A stretch of 64,000 nt of DNA from Favolaschia claudopus (GCA_037176885.1 JAWWNJ010000022.1:1364001-1428000); one strand, 5' to 3'; positions 23,560 to 36,463 are shown, counted from the stretch's first letter. The notes: generated by a model not told the origin, from the sequence alone. Program-made: numbers and translations.

Positions 23560-24700
23560 AAGGCAGGACTTGGCCGGGCTGGGGCAAGGCCGGACGAAGG
23601 AGGTCACGTGATCGGGCCGGACGAAGGTCCGGGCGAATCGGAGGAGCCGGGCGAGCTGGGCAAGGTAGAACGAAGTACGGGGAGGCTTGCCCGAGAGCCA
23701 AAGGATGAGCAAGGTTCGAGGTCGAGGCTCGACGAAGTCGAGCAGGTCCAGGTGAGTAAAGGAGGCTTGGCCGAGGGCGTGGGAACAAGCCGGACGAAAG
23801 GTCGGCCAAGGCTATAAGGAGCCGGACGAGTTCGGACGAGGATATGAGAGGCGTCCGAACACAAGACCAAGAGATGTTGTCAAAGGGATAAGTCCGGACG
23901 AGAGGGAGATGAGCGGGAGGAGATCCGGACAGTGCAGCAGAACAAACGTTAAGACAGGGAGACAACGTTAATTATCAAACTAAGGAATACAATCGGGAGA
24001 CTGTAGGTATTTAAAGTAAGTACGGAGATATATCCAAATGAAGCCAGAAGTATGTACAAGACAATAAGAACAATAAGTAAGAAGTGCGGTACAGCAGTAA
24101 GAACAATAAGGCAAGAGGTAAGTACCGGGCGAGAACAATAAAGACAATAAGAAAGAAGCATAGTCATATGATGCATACCAATGATGCCGGGGAAGATAGA
24201 TGACATAATGTTGAGTCCGGAGGAGGACTGCAGAGTTCGATGCAAGGCATCTCACGTCCGAGCGAACTGAGGATGAGGGGATGAGTCCGCAGGGATGTAG
24301 TATGGCCGGATAAGGGAATTGATCGGATCACCGGCCGGGCCGGGGGAGCCGGGCCGGACGGATGGCCGGGTGAACCGGGCGAACAAGTCGGACATGCGGG
24401 GAACTCGAGGATGAACAGGAATGGATCCGAGGGAGGTAGAAGTGAATCCGGATGAACCTTGGGTGCACCTCGTCCAATGTCTCGGCTGAGTAGATGTCAT
24501 CAGCATAAGAGAATAGGAGGAGTAGCGGGATGAACGTGATAACCAAGTCGGATGACTTCCACGGGAATCCAGATGAAGCGGGAATGAATCGGAAACATAG
24601 GTTGGGATGCGAGAGGGCTCCGTAGGAGTATTGGGATGAACAGAGGAGGACCAGGAGGAAGTCCGCATTGCTCCGGCCGGACGAGTGGCTGTGCAGGCCG
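23560..24700. repeat. GC-rich degenerate satellite (CCGGACGA / GGCCGGGC words)
   Basis: Dense irregular recurrence of GGCCGGACGA, GCCGGGCGAG and GTCCGGACGAG words, strand-biased toward purines on the plus strand. The long minus-strand Pro/Arg/Ser-rich ORFs here follow from this composition and are not treated as genes. Confidence 0.6.
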
Positions 24701-25110
24701 GAGCATCGACAAGTAATGCAGGAAGGTTCATCGGTGAAGTCCAAGATCCATATGAGCCCAAGATGATGCGGGGGATGAATGGGAAGGATAGGATCGTATG
24801 TGGGAGGACTCCGTGAGAGGAATGGTGAGAGCGGATGGGAACCAGGGTAAGTCTGCATTGCTCCGGCATCATAAGTGATGGATCAGGCCGGAGCATTGAT
24901 GAGGGATGCGGAAGGGTCCAACGGATAAGTCAAGCATCGGTATGAATCCGAGTGAGGGAAGGTGGATAGGAAACATAGGATCGGTTGGGTGAGGACTCCG
25001 GTAGGAGATCAGCATAGGGACAAGGATCAAGGATATCCATATTGCTCCGGCAGGCTGGATGGCTATGTAGGCCGGAGCAAGGATGGTTGATGCTGATAGG
25101 TCCTGGGAAG
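24560..25110. repeat. tandem array of ~185-190 bp units, each with a TTGCTCCGG/CCGGAGCA hairpin
   Basis: TTGCTCCGGC occurs at 24668, 24858 and 25042, each followed after about 18 nt by GGCCGGAGCA (24696, 24886, 25070), forming an inverted repeat. Between them, matching phrases recur: GGGAAGGATAGGATCGTATG / GGATAGGAAACATAGGATCG, AGGACTCCGTGAGAGG / AGGACTCCGGTAGGAG, and AAGTC..GATCCATATGA-type runs. A partial fourth unit precedes 24668. Confidence 0.75.
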
Positions 25111-25139
25111 AAGTCGGAGATCCAGATGAATCCAAATGA

Positions 25140-28100
25140 GGGGTAGACTGGTCGGGTGTTGTGCACGGGCATAACAGGACGAGAAAAGGCGCGAACGCGC
25201 GGTTGTGAAATGGCGCGGAAGGCTGTGGGTGGGTTGACAGCGTCAGAAAGAGAGAGAGAATAGGCTAGAATCACGCACCTTTGACTAGTATAAGCTGTGA
25301 AGACAGCATTTCTTAAGGAGATGGGACTTTGAAAGAGAGGTGGAGGTGGTATTTTGCTCATTAGAGACGTGACTCCGACGTAGTTTGCGTTCTGTTCTAG
25401 TAGTTGGCTAGGGTGGTCGGCAGGCAGGCACCGTCTTTGAATGGGCGGGGACTCGAGTGGGATTTGAACAAAGAATTCTCGATCTTGACGGAAACAGCAG
25501 GACTTGAGGGGCGGAGACGGCGGTATCAGCGCCACGTCAGGGCATTTTTCAGGGGAACAGCGTGTTTAAGTTGTGCCGGGGTGTCGAGACGAGTCGGAGT
25601 CGTCAAAGAGAGTGACGCGAGATCATCCCGCAGCGAACTTGATCTTGGTGGTGAAAGCGTGTCGGAGATGCAGACAGCCCCATTAGTTGCTAGCACTCAG
25701 CCCGAGCGGGACGGAGCTGGGAGATGAGCGGCGGAGATGGCGGCATCGGCGCCGTTGTGGAGGCGAGATCGTATGGGCTGGCGGTGAGAACTTGATCTTG
25801 TCGAAACGGAGTTGTCGAAACGAGTAGTTGAGGAGATTCACGCGGGGTAGAAGCAGCGCATTGTTGAGCGCCAGGTTAGGAGTATCGGAGTCGAGGGGTT
25901 GCGGGCAACTTGAGCAGAATTGTCGGGCGATAACAGTGGGGAGTTGCTGTAGACTCCTGGATGCGAGTCGCAGTCGGCGACGTCTAAAAGATTTGCGCGG
26001 TGTTGACACAGCACGTCGGTGGGGCGGCATGGGTGTGGTCAAAGCGAGCACGAGACAAGACAACGCGTTGGGTATCGATTACCGGGTGATAGGCAGCATC
26101 GAGATGAAGCGGCGGCGTTGAGCAACTTCAAGGTTGTTTGTCACTGTTGTCATCATTGGCCGCGGCCAACACGGCCCTTCACCAGCATTGACCTTTCCAC
26201 TCAACTGATCCCGACGTTGCGCTCTTCGGCTGCGACTACTGTACTACGTTTGACTGCCGCCTACTGCAGTGGACTCCATTGTCAATTTGGCTGTCTTGAA
26301 TGTTATTTATCTATGCACAAATGCCGTGAAGTCTCCGAGTCCTCGATGAACGATGTCGTCTCCTTCCCTGAGGCTCCCTCCTTCCTTGGCTCCGAGTCAA
26401 CAACAACAGCAAAACGCGGTTCTGCTGTCAAACTACCGACCGTACCAACCACTCTCGCAACACCAATCCCGACCACTCCTTTTACTCCAGCCCAGCGCGC
26501 GCTTTCAAGTCACTCATCTCTTCGCATTTTAACTGAGTTACTATTCCTTTCAGCCCCTTTCCGATTCAATTTGACTCAAGTTTAACACTCAAAGGTATGT
26601 GCTCTGGCTTGAATATCTAGGTGCTCTCTTCCTCTTCCGTAGTAAGTAGTAGTATCGGTATGATATTCGTTCACTTGATTCGGTCCCTTTCATTGTCTAA
26701 TTTCATTTTGACTCCCACCAATTCTTTGGTCAAACAGTGCTATCTACGGCCGGTTGGTCGCAATAAGTCGAAATGCTGGTCTGAATCGCGTGCGCGGGCC
26801 TACGCAATCAAAGGTATACATATCTTCTATGGATTCAAGTAAGTGAAACTCGCAGCCAGATGAACTCGAGTTGACCCCCAGTTTCTTTTCCTTTTCTTAT
26901 ATAGTTCTCTTCCTAACGCGGCGTCCACAACTAACCTAACGCTGACTTTCAATTCACATTTCGGTGACTTTGTGCGGGTGAGTGACCCTTTGAGTACCTC
27001 AAGGCCTTCCTGACTGATCAGCCAGCTCTTATTCATTCGCATGAGATGCACATGTCGACTGTGTGCGCAAGGTAAGTGAGTTCCTTATTGACTTCAAAAT
27101 TTGAATGACTGACCGCCGGATAGCCTTGTGAGATGCACATTTCGGCTGTCTAGGTAAGGTTTAATACCGCTGTTATTAACGACAATTGCCCTATACCTTT
27201 AACCAAACGCTTTCAACTAACACTTCAAACTCGAACGTGGGTGGACTTCGGCGCCGACGCGGGGATCCCCGGTGAGTCGGCTTTTTGTTTCTTTGTTCTT
27301 CCTTTGTTGACAATCGCGCAGGATGTGACTTGTGTGATTGATATTAGGTTGAATGTGTCGAGTTTGGGTGGATTTGGTTCAGGTGAGTACGATCTTTCGC
27401 TTTCTGCGTCAAATCTAACCAAAGAAATTCAAGGGCCGTATTCGTTCGTTCGACATACTATATGACGAACCAGCCGCTGGTTATGCTCATGAGTTCAATT
27501 TCTTGATATTTGACGACAAATCTTTTCGAACTGACGCCGGAACGCTGCCCAGAATGCGTACCTTGATAATTGAACTCCGAATCTCAGCTTCAAAGTACGT
27601 CACCATTCTTTGGTTACTTCATTTTATTTCGCGGATTCCAACTCACAACACAGAGTTTCAGGTCGCTCTCTCGCTCTCTTGGCTCCGATCAGTCATGATT
27701 CCAATCATTTTCCTCCAATTCTGGTGGTAATCCCTCAAGCAGAGTCGCCTTGATCCTGAGCCGTCGGTCTCTTTTGCTGCAAGTAATGCGTCGTTTCATG
27801 AATTGAACCAGAACAAACAGATGTTTCGTCTCGCTTTCAACAGTACTCGGTCCCTGGCGCACCGCTGCCGCAATAACCCGCCGCCGCACGTGCGTGCTCG
27901 CTCGTCGAGGGCCCTGTCGAGCCGTCAACACGAGATTCCAAGTTTCAAGGGGTTAATCTTGAACGGGTCAAAGAATTAAATTGCACACAAAAATTTTCAA
28001 GAGTCGACGAATCATTGCGAAGTCCGAGTCGCTGTCGAAGTATAATTTGTTTCCTTTCCTTCCGTCGTCCCGGTCCATACTGACACTCAGCTAACCTTCG

Positions 28101-28970
28101 TGTTGCTTCCTGATTTTCGATTCAATCTTGAAATTCTTGATTTCTTTGTCCTGAATGAGTAGATTCAACTCGACTCGCCTTGAGTTTGAATCGCATATAA
28201 GTTCTGCTGTTATATTCTTGTTCTTCTCTTGATTCCTTCGTTGCTAACAAGATTCTTGAATCGAAGGCAAAACGGCCGCCGATTCGGATACACTTCCCGA
28301 CGTCTCAATACGTCTATCCTATTCTCTTCTTCAAGTCTTCGAGTTCTTGTTGCCGTTGAGGTTGTGTATCAGGTGCGTCATATTCAGTCTGAGTATCTCA
28401 GACAGCTCGTTGTACTGACGGATTCTTGGGTCAAAACGGTACGCTTCCGTCTCAATTCCATGCCAATTCACTTTGACTTACGGGATTCAAGGCATGCGCA
28501 AAAATCTGTGATCTGTGTATTGCAAGTCGATAAATCGTACGGGAAAACCTAGGTATTAGTACAAAAGAGTAGTAAATAGAATAAATCAAGGAGTGTCCGC
28601 AAGTTAGTATGCACGGTATCAAAAGAAACTGTGTATTATCGATGACCAGGTGGAGTGACCGGGGACAGTTGAAAAGCCTGAGCGACGCGGCATCCGGTGG
28701 CGACAACGTGAATGAAGGCAGTCTGCTTTTGGGGAAGCAGGAGCCTGGCTCAACAAAAGTTCACTGTTTTCCGTTAATCAGCGGAGAACCGGACGAAGAG
28801 AAATTCAATGAAGTTGACGCACCTCGCCCTCAAAACAAAACTTGAACCGAAATTCACTGGCAAGCACACAAGATTCAAGATCCATGAAGACCTGACATTT
28901 GAAGACGCGCGAGGAAGAATAACAAGAGTGGACGAAACACGCACCTTGTCTCGAACAGGTTGAAACTTGA
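25140..28970. other. long non-coding or decayed region
   Basis: About 3.8 kb. A short duplicated phrase GGCGGAGA(C/T)GGCGG(T/C)ATC occurs near 25508 and 25727. Plus-strand ORFs at 26019-26585 and 27503-28552 have no recognisable motif. Many GTAAGT/AG pairs near 26580-27400 are suggestive but no protein could be assembled. I see no gene I can support. Confidence 0.35.
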
Positions 28971-29114
28971 GCGAGGGTTCCTCTACAGTCTAGACTTTAA
29001 CACCGATGTAAAAGTAATAGCTGGAATCCTGGAGATGTTTGAGGGCGAGAGCACAGGCAGAGGAAATGGCATCAACGACTCGAGAAGTACATAGGGCACG
29101 AGATTCCGTAAACG

Positions 29115-29280
29115 AGTGCCAATGATGTTGTATTTGGTAGGGATGCGTGAACACTGGGTGTAGGGGATAGTTTCGAGTAGATTGTAGATTGCCTCCACGA
29201 TTGTAGATTGCCTCCACGAGTCTGAGAACCAATTCCAAGATCCAAAATCAGCGAAACATTTGAATTGGAGAAAGAAACCA
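29115..29280. repeat. dispersed repeat X, partial copy 2
   Basis: Shares ATGTTGTATTTGGTAGGGAT, GAGTCTGAGAACCAATTC and AGCGAAACATTTGAATTG with the copies at 22.1 and 29.75 kb. Inside it a 19-bp unit (GATTGTAGATTGCCTCCAC) is duplicated in tandem near 29180-29218. Confidence 0.6.
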
Positions 29281-29750
29281 ACGCACTATCGTGTTGACTA
29301 CACATATTGCCGTCTGCCAGTGGCTAGCGAATCTGCGTGTGAGTATTTTCCTGCTGCAATCGGAAAGGTAGATATGTAGTGAGATTCGAAAAAGCTAATA
29401 AAACGAACAGATACATGAAAATTCAAGCAAGAGTCGATTTACTTACCGCTACACACTTGAAGGTAAATGCCATCGGTAAAAAAAAAAAGGTTAGTGAGCG
29501 GCGGGAATGAAATGAGCTGGATGAGCTCAGGTGAAAAACAGACGCAGAAAAGAAACCAAGGTGAACACCTCGTGCATTCAACGCGCACCCAGCCTAGGTT
29601 TGGTATGTCTGATTTCTATAGTATTCATAACCACGGTCTTGAACAAATGATCTGGGAACACGTACAGGAACGCCAACCTTCAAAGGGAAAGATTGATTAG
29701 CTACAGTTAGCTACTTCAGTGACTCGAGAAGTTTATACAACCACAAACGA

Positions 29751-30085
29751 GTGATGATGTTGTATTTGGTAGGGATGTTACGGAGGGATGCGTTGAGATA
29801 TTTCAAGTAAACTGTGAATTGCCTCTGTGAGTCTCACAACCAATTCAGGATTAGCAAAACATTCTAATTGGAAAATGAAACGAGTGCGCTGTTCGTGATC
29901 CTCAATTTGAAGCTTCGACTTTGGCATCATCATGAACATCTTGGGTGTCCTTGGTGTTGAGCAGAGCCCAACCAGCGTCCGCGGTCTCATTTAACCTCGG
30001 TGTCTAAGGCTGCTGTGATATCACGGTAGAGCTTCTTGAGCTGGAGCCTGGAGGGCAGATACTTATGTTGGTGTTGCCATTGTCT
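29751..30085. repeat. dispersed repeat X, copy 3
   Basis: Close relative of 22108-22445, here placed upstream of repeat A instead of downstream of it. The minus-strand frame corresponding to the coding-like part of copy 1 carries differences and no open frame. Confidence 0.65.
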
Positions 30086-30227
30086 CATTTGGCACAAAAC
30101 AGAAGCAGTGGCGGTAGGAATCGTCGAGGAGCTTCTGAATGATCGCATACAAGGAAGAATTAGGTGTATTGAGCCTGTTTGAGTTGCACTTGCACTGTCT
30201 TGCAGTTTTGTGGTGGAAAAGCGTCGA

Positions 30228-30420
30228 TTGTCACGCATGTCACAATGTGTGACAGAAAGGCGTCGCAAAGCTCGAGTTATGGGGCCTTAACATTCAAGGG
30301 AAACTCATGCTAAAAAGCCTCATAGGTATAGAGTATTGTATGAACTACAGAGGAAAAATGTAATCAAGGCATCCGGCCCAATATTGACGACGCAATGAGG
30401 ATTCTGAAATGGTGTCTCAA
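30228..30420. repeat. dispersed repeat A, copy 3
   Basis: Near match to 21716-21905 over its full length, beginning TTGTCACGCATGTCACA. It ends about 170 bp beyond the stop of the minus-strand HECT-like gene. Confidence 0.75.
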
Positions 30421-30587
30421 AACCAAAGATACGCAAACTCCGATCGAATTTTTGAGGCCCAATTCTTCGTTGAGAGCTTTAAGAGGCTCAGAGTGGTTAA
30501 AGCTCAACACCATTTTTCATTAGAGCAGACAAAGCAAGTACGTGTTACACAATAGGTGGAGCATCAACAAATTGAAGGGAGAGAAAA

Positions 30588-33500
30588 CTACATCATACTA
30601 TGGCGACCGATAGCGATGAGAGATTGAGTCAAAAACCAGTAATCAAAAGCTTCTTGGAAGTCGCGAGGTTCTCCCTCTGGAACATAACGAACCTCGGCGA
30701 GGCGGAGGGCATATTCAACTGGGAAGCGGATGCTGCGGTGGCAGGTCTGGATATGAAAAGTACCTTCCCTAGCCAAGACATCGCGCTCGGCAGCGGTACT
30801 GCCAGGAACTCCATAACCCTCTCCATGGGTGTTGATAGGGCCCAACTGTTGGGCCATTAAGCTCGGTGTATGAATCAGAGAACAAAGGAAAGACGCACCG
30901 AGATATGAGCACCCGCTGGATCAACGAAGGGCGAGCCTGTAGCAGCCCACACAAGCATCTGAGAACGGAAGGCTGGGGAGTCGATGCGATCTAGGTCAAT
31001 GATGGAGTGGAAGGCCCCCTTTGCGGCAGCGAACATCGCAGGACAAGGAGTGCCAATGCCACGCAGGTAACGCTCGATGAGCATGTGGAAGGTGAGAGTG
31101 ATGTCGCCTGTGATACCGCGCAAAGAGTCGAGGAGTTCCGCCGAGTTGGAAGCGTTCACAACGTCGAGAACAGCGAGCAGAGAGTCTGCAGAGCTGATGC
31201 GAGAGGTTTCCATCACGCTGAAGAACGTGTCTGACCCGCCTTCGAAGTTGCGGATTGCCTGTGGTGAAGAATTCAGTAAGCAGGTTGAGACACGGTGAAT
31301 GAGGACAACTCACCCAAGGCAGGTTGACCCCGTTTCTGCATGCCAGAAGATACCCCGTGCGGAAAGAGGTGGGCTCCGGTTTGTCAAACGTGTCATTGGC
31401 GACGACAGGCAGATAAAGCATGTGGACACCAAGGGAGTCATGCGTAGCACGATCGCGGTAGCGGAACGCTGAAGCCTGAACTAGCATTGAGATTACAAAT
31501 AACAAGCAGCGCAGACACTCACCCCTGCGCCATGATAAGTGATGAGATGGGTTTGAAAAGCGCTGAGATCGTCCGTTTCAGAAGTCGCAAGGAAGTCTAG
31601 CACTTGGCGTGTGAGGGCGGGGAACCATTCATAGGTAAAGTTGCGCGAGAGGGCGCGGAGATCGCAGTGGTTTACAATATACTGAAACAGAGCGACGCTG
31701 ATCGAGGGGATCGATTGACCAAGGATGTGGGTAAGGCCGCAGAGAGCGCCCAAACGTTTGAATTTGACGAGCCGTGCGGGCGAAGCAGGGATGGATGAGG
31801 GCAGTATGCGAAGGGTGAGCACATTGTCCTCTCCGTGGTTGAAATAGGTAGATTCGTCGGCAAGCTCCCGTTGGAGCGCTGCGTGAACAACCTCGCGTTC
31901 CACCCCTTCCCCCACTGCCTCATCCGTGGTCCTGCACTTGAAGTTAGACAAGAAGGATTCCAATTTCAGGAAAGAACTTACATTACAAAACTGCGCTCCG
32001 GATTTAAGAGCTGTGTATAATCACCTGTTCTACCAAGCCGATCTATTACTGCCACAAATGCGTCCACCATCTCGTCGATATTGGCTCCGCGGATTGACAG
32101 GGGAGGGACAGATCCTGCGCCTTGGACAGCCCACTGCCTGAGGTCATGCGTGAATCGGTTGGGGCTGAAATCACCACGAGAGTGAGGCTGGTATGTGTTC
32201 TCGTCGCCCCAGATCCTAGGAGGAAGAGAGAAGTCGGGCTCCGGGGACAACGAGCGCGTGCGGGCTCGGGGGACGGGGAGGTCACCAAGCACACGGCGAG
32301 AGCGAGGTGGGCGAGTTAAGGCAGGTGGGGCGGAGACGGTTGCGGGCGCAGGTGCGGCACTGGCGGTACTGGCGGGATCGCGAAGCACGCGGCGCGGAAG
32401 CTCGGAAGTGGAGGTGGCGGCATCTGCAGTGGTGCGCACACGCGGACGGCTTGGTGTGGTGGCTGGAGCGCTGCCTGCTGGAGTGTTTTGAGGAGCAGGT
32501 GCAGCGTGTGCGTTCGAACGCGTCAACCGAGGGGTCTGGGCGGCGGTGTTACGAGGGGTGCGCTGCGAAGATATCAGTTGAAACGAGAAAAGCAAAGGAG
32601 TTTTGCTTCCACATACCCAGAGCAAACGCGCTACTGTGCGCTCTTCTTCCTCGCTGTCGACTTCCTCCCCTCCCGACGTATTCACGTCGTCATCAGAGCG
32701 CATACTGTTGCCATCGCACGGAAACAGCGAGTAAATGTGCTGACCGAGGCAGTCATGGCCATGGCGGCGGCCGTCCGAAGAAATGTAGCTCAGCTCAGTT
32801 CCCATGACAGCTGTTAACATCGTGAGTAGGCAACCGAAAGTAAGAAGAAAGGCACGAACCGAGTCTGATAATCCAAGATCCATCCCGGAAGCTCCCGGGA
32901 TCGGCGAAGTGGTTTCTGTCGAGCGAGAGCTCGTGAAGGGTCGTCTCGAGGGGTTGAGGTATGATGCGAAGGCGGGGTCCAGTAAAATGGGCAGAGGTCC
33001 GCCCGCGATCTGCAAGTCCCAGCGGCTGGACGGTGGTGACCGCAACTGCCGCGGCAGCAGATGACCGAATGGTCTCTTCGAAGCCGAAACGAGCGCCCGA
33101 AACGACCATGTCACCATGAGCCATGCGCAGGAGATCGTTGACGCGCGTATTGAGGGGAAGGATGTATCGGTAGAGCAGATGGTTTTCTTCCAGGATCTCC
33201 AGAAAGTCGAGATGGAGGATATTGTAAACAAGAAACTCGCGGGGGCCAGCATGCTGACTCTGAGGTTGTGAATCAGAGATAAATAAGAGGATATAGAAAG
33301 ATTGAAGCGAGCTTACGAGGGGGGGATATACAAGGACGATGATTCTGGCTGTCGGAGTGTCTGCATTTGCCTCGAGGCAGTGGGAAACATCTGGAATAGC
33401 TCGTCGCTGCGGGCGGCTCGCGAGGACCGGCCCACCGCGTGCTGGACCTCTGGTGCGTCTATTGCGAACGGCGAGAGAAGATGTCGAGCTGCGAGGAAGG

Positions 33501-33985
33501 GTGGCGAGGGCGTGATTGACGCGGTCACGATTGACGGCAGAGGTATTGAGATTGGAGACTCCAAGTCTTTCTTGATTGACGTGACGAGGATTCGAAGGTG
33601 CAAGGGTGGCTGGACCCAGAGCGGACTGATAGGATGGCGGGGCAACTAGTGCCTGTGTTTGAGCGCGTGCGCTCTCGTAGCGATCGCGGACAGGAGCTGA
33701 AAGTGCTCAAATTTAGTGTCAAATTTCATTCTGACGGGTTTGCAACGCACCTGCACTATTGTCCCGATTTTCATCCTCCGCGAAGCCGCCAGTTCTGGCT
33801 GCGGGGATCGGCGTTGAAGGAAGGGCGGCGTGAATGTTGTTGTATTCCGGGTGCTCGTCGATGAACCGACGAAATTGGTGAATAATTTGAAACCCAGGAG
33901 GGATGTTGTTGTGATTCTCATTCGTCTGAGCTCAGAATCAGTATCCAGAGAATCGAAAAAAAAGACTTCAATAACGAACAGCCAT
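30588..33985 (-). CDS. HECT-domain-like E3 ubiquitin ligase family protein
   Basis: Ten exons (33985-33980, 33925-33751, 33696-33317, 33259-32860, 32810-32617, 32562-31982, 31931-31523, 31475-31314, 31258-30899, 30845-30588) join in phase to 974 aa. N-terminal part: folded domain with REFLVYNILHLDFLEILEE, then LGQHIYSLFPCDG, an acidic patch (EEVDSEEEER) and a long Ala/Pro/Arg/Thr-rich linker. C-terminal 450 residues look like HECT: RLVKFKRLGALCGLTHILG, ERYLRGIGTPCPAMF, DYWFLTQSLIAIG and, at the usual place, FHIQTCHRSIRFP, whose TC would hold the catalytic cysteine. I know this arrangement as a multicopy Agaricomycete family. The first exon is only ATGGCT, so the start is the weakest point. 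Ubiquitin ligase activity is inferred. Confidence 0.7.
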
Positions 33986-34459
33986 TTTGCCAGTAAGAGA
34001 TGGGGGCAAAGATGGGGAAGCAGAGTCGACGAGGGGACTTGAAGAAAAGACATTTGGCCATGGTCGTTTCGGTAATTCTGAGTGAGCGGTGTGGTTGATG
34101 GTGTCCACAGTGTGCTAGGTGTTGCTTTATATGGGTGAACTGTGGCTGATGGCACGAGGAGTCTTGAGCTCGTCTTGCAAGTTTGTGGTAAAGAACATTG
34201 TATCTTGCCTCCCGATTAGGAAGTTCGGACTTCGGTCATCAACCATGGCGTTCATACAGTCACTTCACTTATCGGCCGAAAGCAACCCGCCTGGATTGTT
34301 GCGACTTCGCAACTTGAGTTCGAATATTTGCCGATAAATAATGCCATAAAGCACAGAAGAGCTTGGAGAATCACATTTAAACGGAATCGAATCGAAAATG
34401 TGGGCATTCCAACTTGTGGTACTCCCGCGTCTTCGATTTGCCTTGATTCAGACGAACCG
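33986..34459. other. intergenic region between divergent HECT-like and F-box genes
   Basis: Presumably contains both promoters. Short ORFs only; nothing recognised. Confidence 0.4.
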
Positions 34460-36322
34460 ATGAATTCTGTCAGGCAGGTCTCGTTTTGTTCTTTGCTATC
34501 TGCAAACTCTAAGTAGCATCTCTCCGGTCATAGGCAAGATTTCTCTGGGCTTCCTCTAGACCTCTTGGGTCCCATTATGGAGCAACTCAGCGATAGTAGG
34601 CGCGCCTTGTCGGCTTGTGTTCTCGTGAACCGAAGCTTCAATCATGCTGCCATGCCCCTCCTCTACTCGGTACTCGACTCTCGTCTTGTCTCCAAATCAG
34701 ACAAGGTGCGTTATAAGTATAGTAGATCAGGCACGGTGCTACCCCCGCTCAACATTGAGCGGGTGTAGTAGCGGGCAATTCAGCCAGATTTCTACATAGA
34801 CTGATAACGCGTACTCATCTTCTCTCAGACTTTGGTTTATCATCCCTCCATGACTTTAAATAGGCGGCCAGAACTTGCTCAATACGTTCGTCACGTAACA
34901 GAAACGGGTGCGTCGTGGCATCACCGATAAATTCCCTCAACAGGTCTATGTTCCCGTTTTAACTGACAAATACACAGGTGCTGTACATCGCGGTCTCACC
35001 CCTCAACATCCCAACATCACAGAAAACACTCTACATGCACTTTCCCTCTGCACCAACCTTCGGTCATTGACTTGGATCGACGATTTTCAGCGCTTCTCCG
35101 GTTCTGACGCTGTCTTGCTATCTTTCCTTGCCGTTGTTCGCAACCATCCGCTCCGATCACTCACAATTCGGACTCACGGCGATTTGGGGACCGATGCTTG
35201 GGCGCAGCTTACAACGCTGACAGGTCTTCAAAGAGTCTCAATCTGGTGTCTGGAAGGTCCTCCATACTTATTAGGCAATGGCTGGGCTACTCGGCTGCGA
35301 AGCACTCTGACGCATCTGGAATTGGGTGTCAGTAAATCTAGTTGTTCATATGTTGAACTTTCCTCTTGATTGGGAATTCCGATTGGTGTACAGCGATGCG
35401 CTGGAGTCCCAAATACGCTCTTATTCTCCATGCTTTCACAAGTACCGCTGTTGCAAGACATCCGGTTGAAAGGCGAGTTCATTCAAATGAAAAATAAATC
35501 AACATCAAGTTGAAATAAATTACTACAGGCGCTCCATCCAACGCCATTCCTCGCGTACTTGCGTTACTACGCAATCTTCGTTCCCTCGACACGGAATATC
35601 TAGTTTCAGGCCCTCTGAATCCGCGTTTAACGCCCAGCGCGGATGAAATGGCAACTCTGCGAACTCTGACGGTACGAACGAGCAGTATCGATATAATGGG
35701 ACCTCTAAAATTATGGGGGTGGATCACTATGATCCTTCCACGACCGGGTCTCGAGACATTGAAGCTGCACGCTTTCACGCTGCACATGGGCCATACTCAG
35801 ATTCCGAGAGCATTCATTTTGGATCTGGCTACGGCGCAAGCCGATACCCTCAAACATTTTATTGCGGGCGACGCCGAGTTGACTCTGGCCGACATTGATT
35901 GTCTCTGTTACAAATTTCCTAAGCTTGAGACGCTCGAATGTTTAGTTGTCGCGGCGGACGTGGTGAGTGAATTTCGCGGTTTTTCCAGCCGAAGTTGAAC
36001 TTTATCGCAGGAGTCGATTACGACAGCAGTTGAAAAAGCAATTAATCTGAAGATGTTGCGACTCCAAGTTCATTGGATACATATCGACGACCAGCCAGTT
36101 TCAGAACGGTTGACAATTGACCAGGCAAAACGCTGGATGCTTCATAGCAAAAACTCTCGTCTTAGAACCATCGGAATCAACTCGGTTATCTACACAGTAC
36201 GTTCATTCTTGGTTTCCGCTACGCACCCAGATTTATTTGTGCAGGGAAAATGGACTTTGGAGGAGCAGAGTTTGAAGTTCAATGTGATCACAGATGTTGA
36301 AGGAGACAAATGGAATACGTGA
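34460..36322 (+). CDS. F-box/LRR-like protein
   Basis: Eight exons (34460-34477, 34517-34705, 34829-34907, 34978-35327, 35394-35472, 35529-35962, 36011-36196, 36245-36322) give 470 aa. The F-box is FSGLPLDLLGPIMEQLSDSRRALSACVLVNRSF by its order of residues, near residue 11-45. Leucine-rich strands follow: LCTNLRSLTWIDDF, TLTHLELGRCAGVP, LLRNLRSLDTEYL, PGLETLKLHAFTLHMG, FPKLETLECLVV. Such proteins are SCF ubiquitin-ligase adaptors; the target is unknown. The intron at 35473-35528 begins GCGAGT, a GC-AG intron, because the frame requires it. The start exon and a 39-nt first intron are tentative. Otherwise intact. Confidence 0.7.
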
Positions 36323-36463
36323 TGTCTCCAAGTACAAAATCCTTCGTAGATCAGTATGTATCTACGAAAAGTGCAGAAATGCTCCGAATCATTCGGCTCT
36401 GCTGGTACAGCAGAGATGCAGGTAAGTGCTCACCCAAAACAAACACAACATAGAATCAAAACG

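Noticed and set aside
24252..25535. Long minus-strand Pro/Ser/His-rich ORFs
   Set aside because: They overlap in several frames and follow the GC-rich tandem repeats; composition alone explains the lack of stops.
31978..33252. 424-codon minus-strand ORF as a gene of its own
   Set aside because: Its first third is an out-of-frame reading of an exon of the HECT-like gene; only the part below 32811 is used, and introns at 32811-32859 and 32563-32616 split it.
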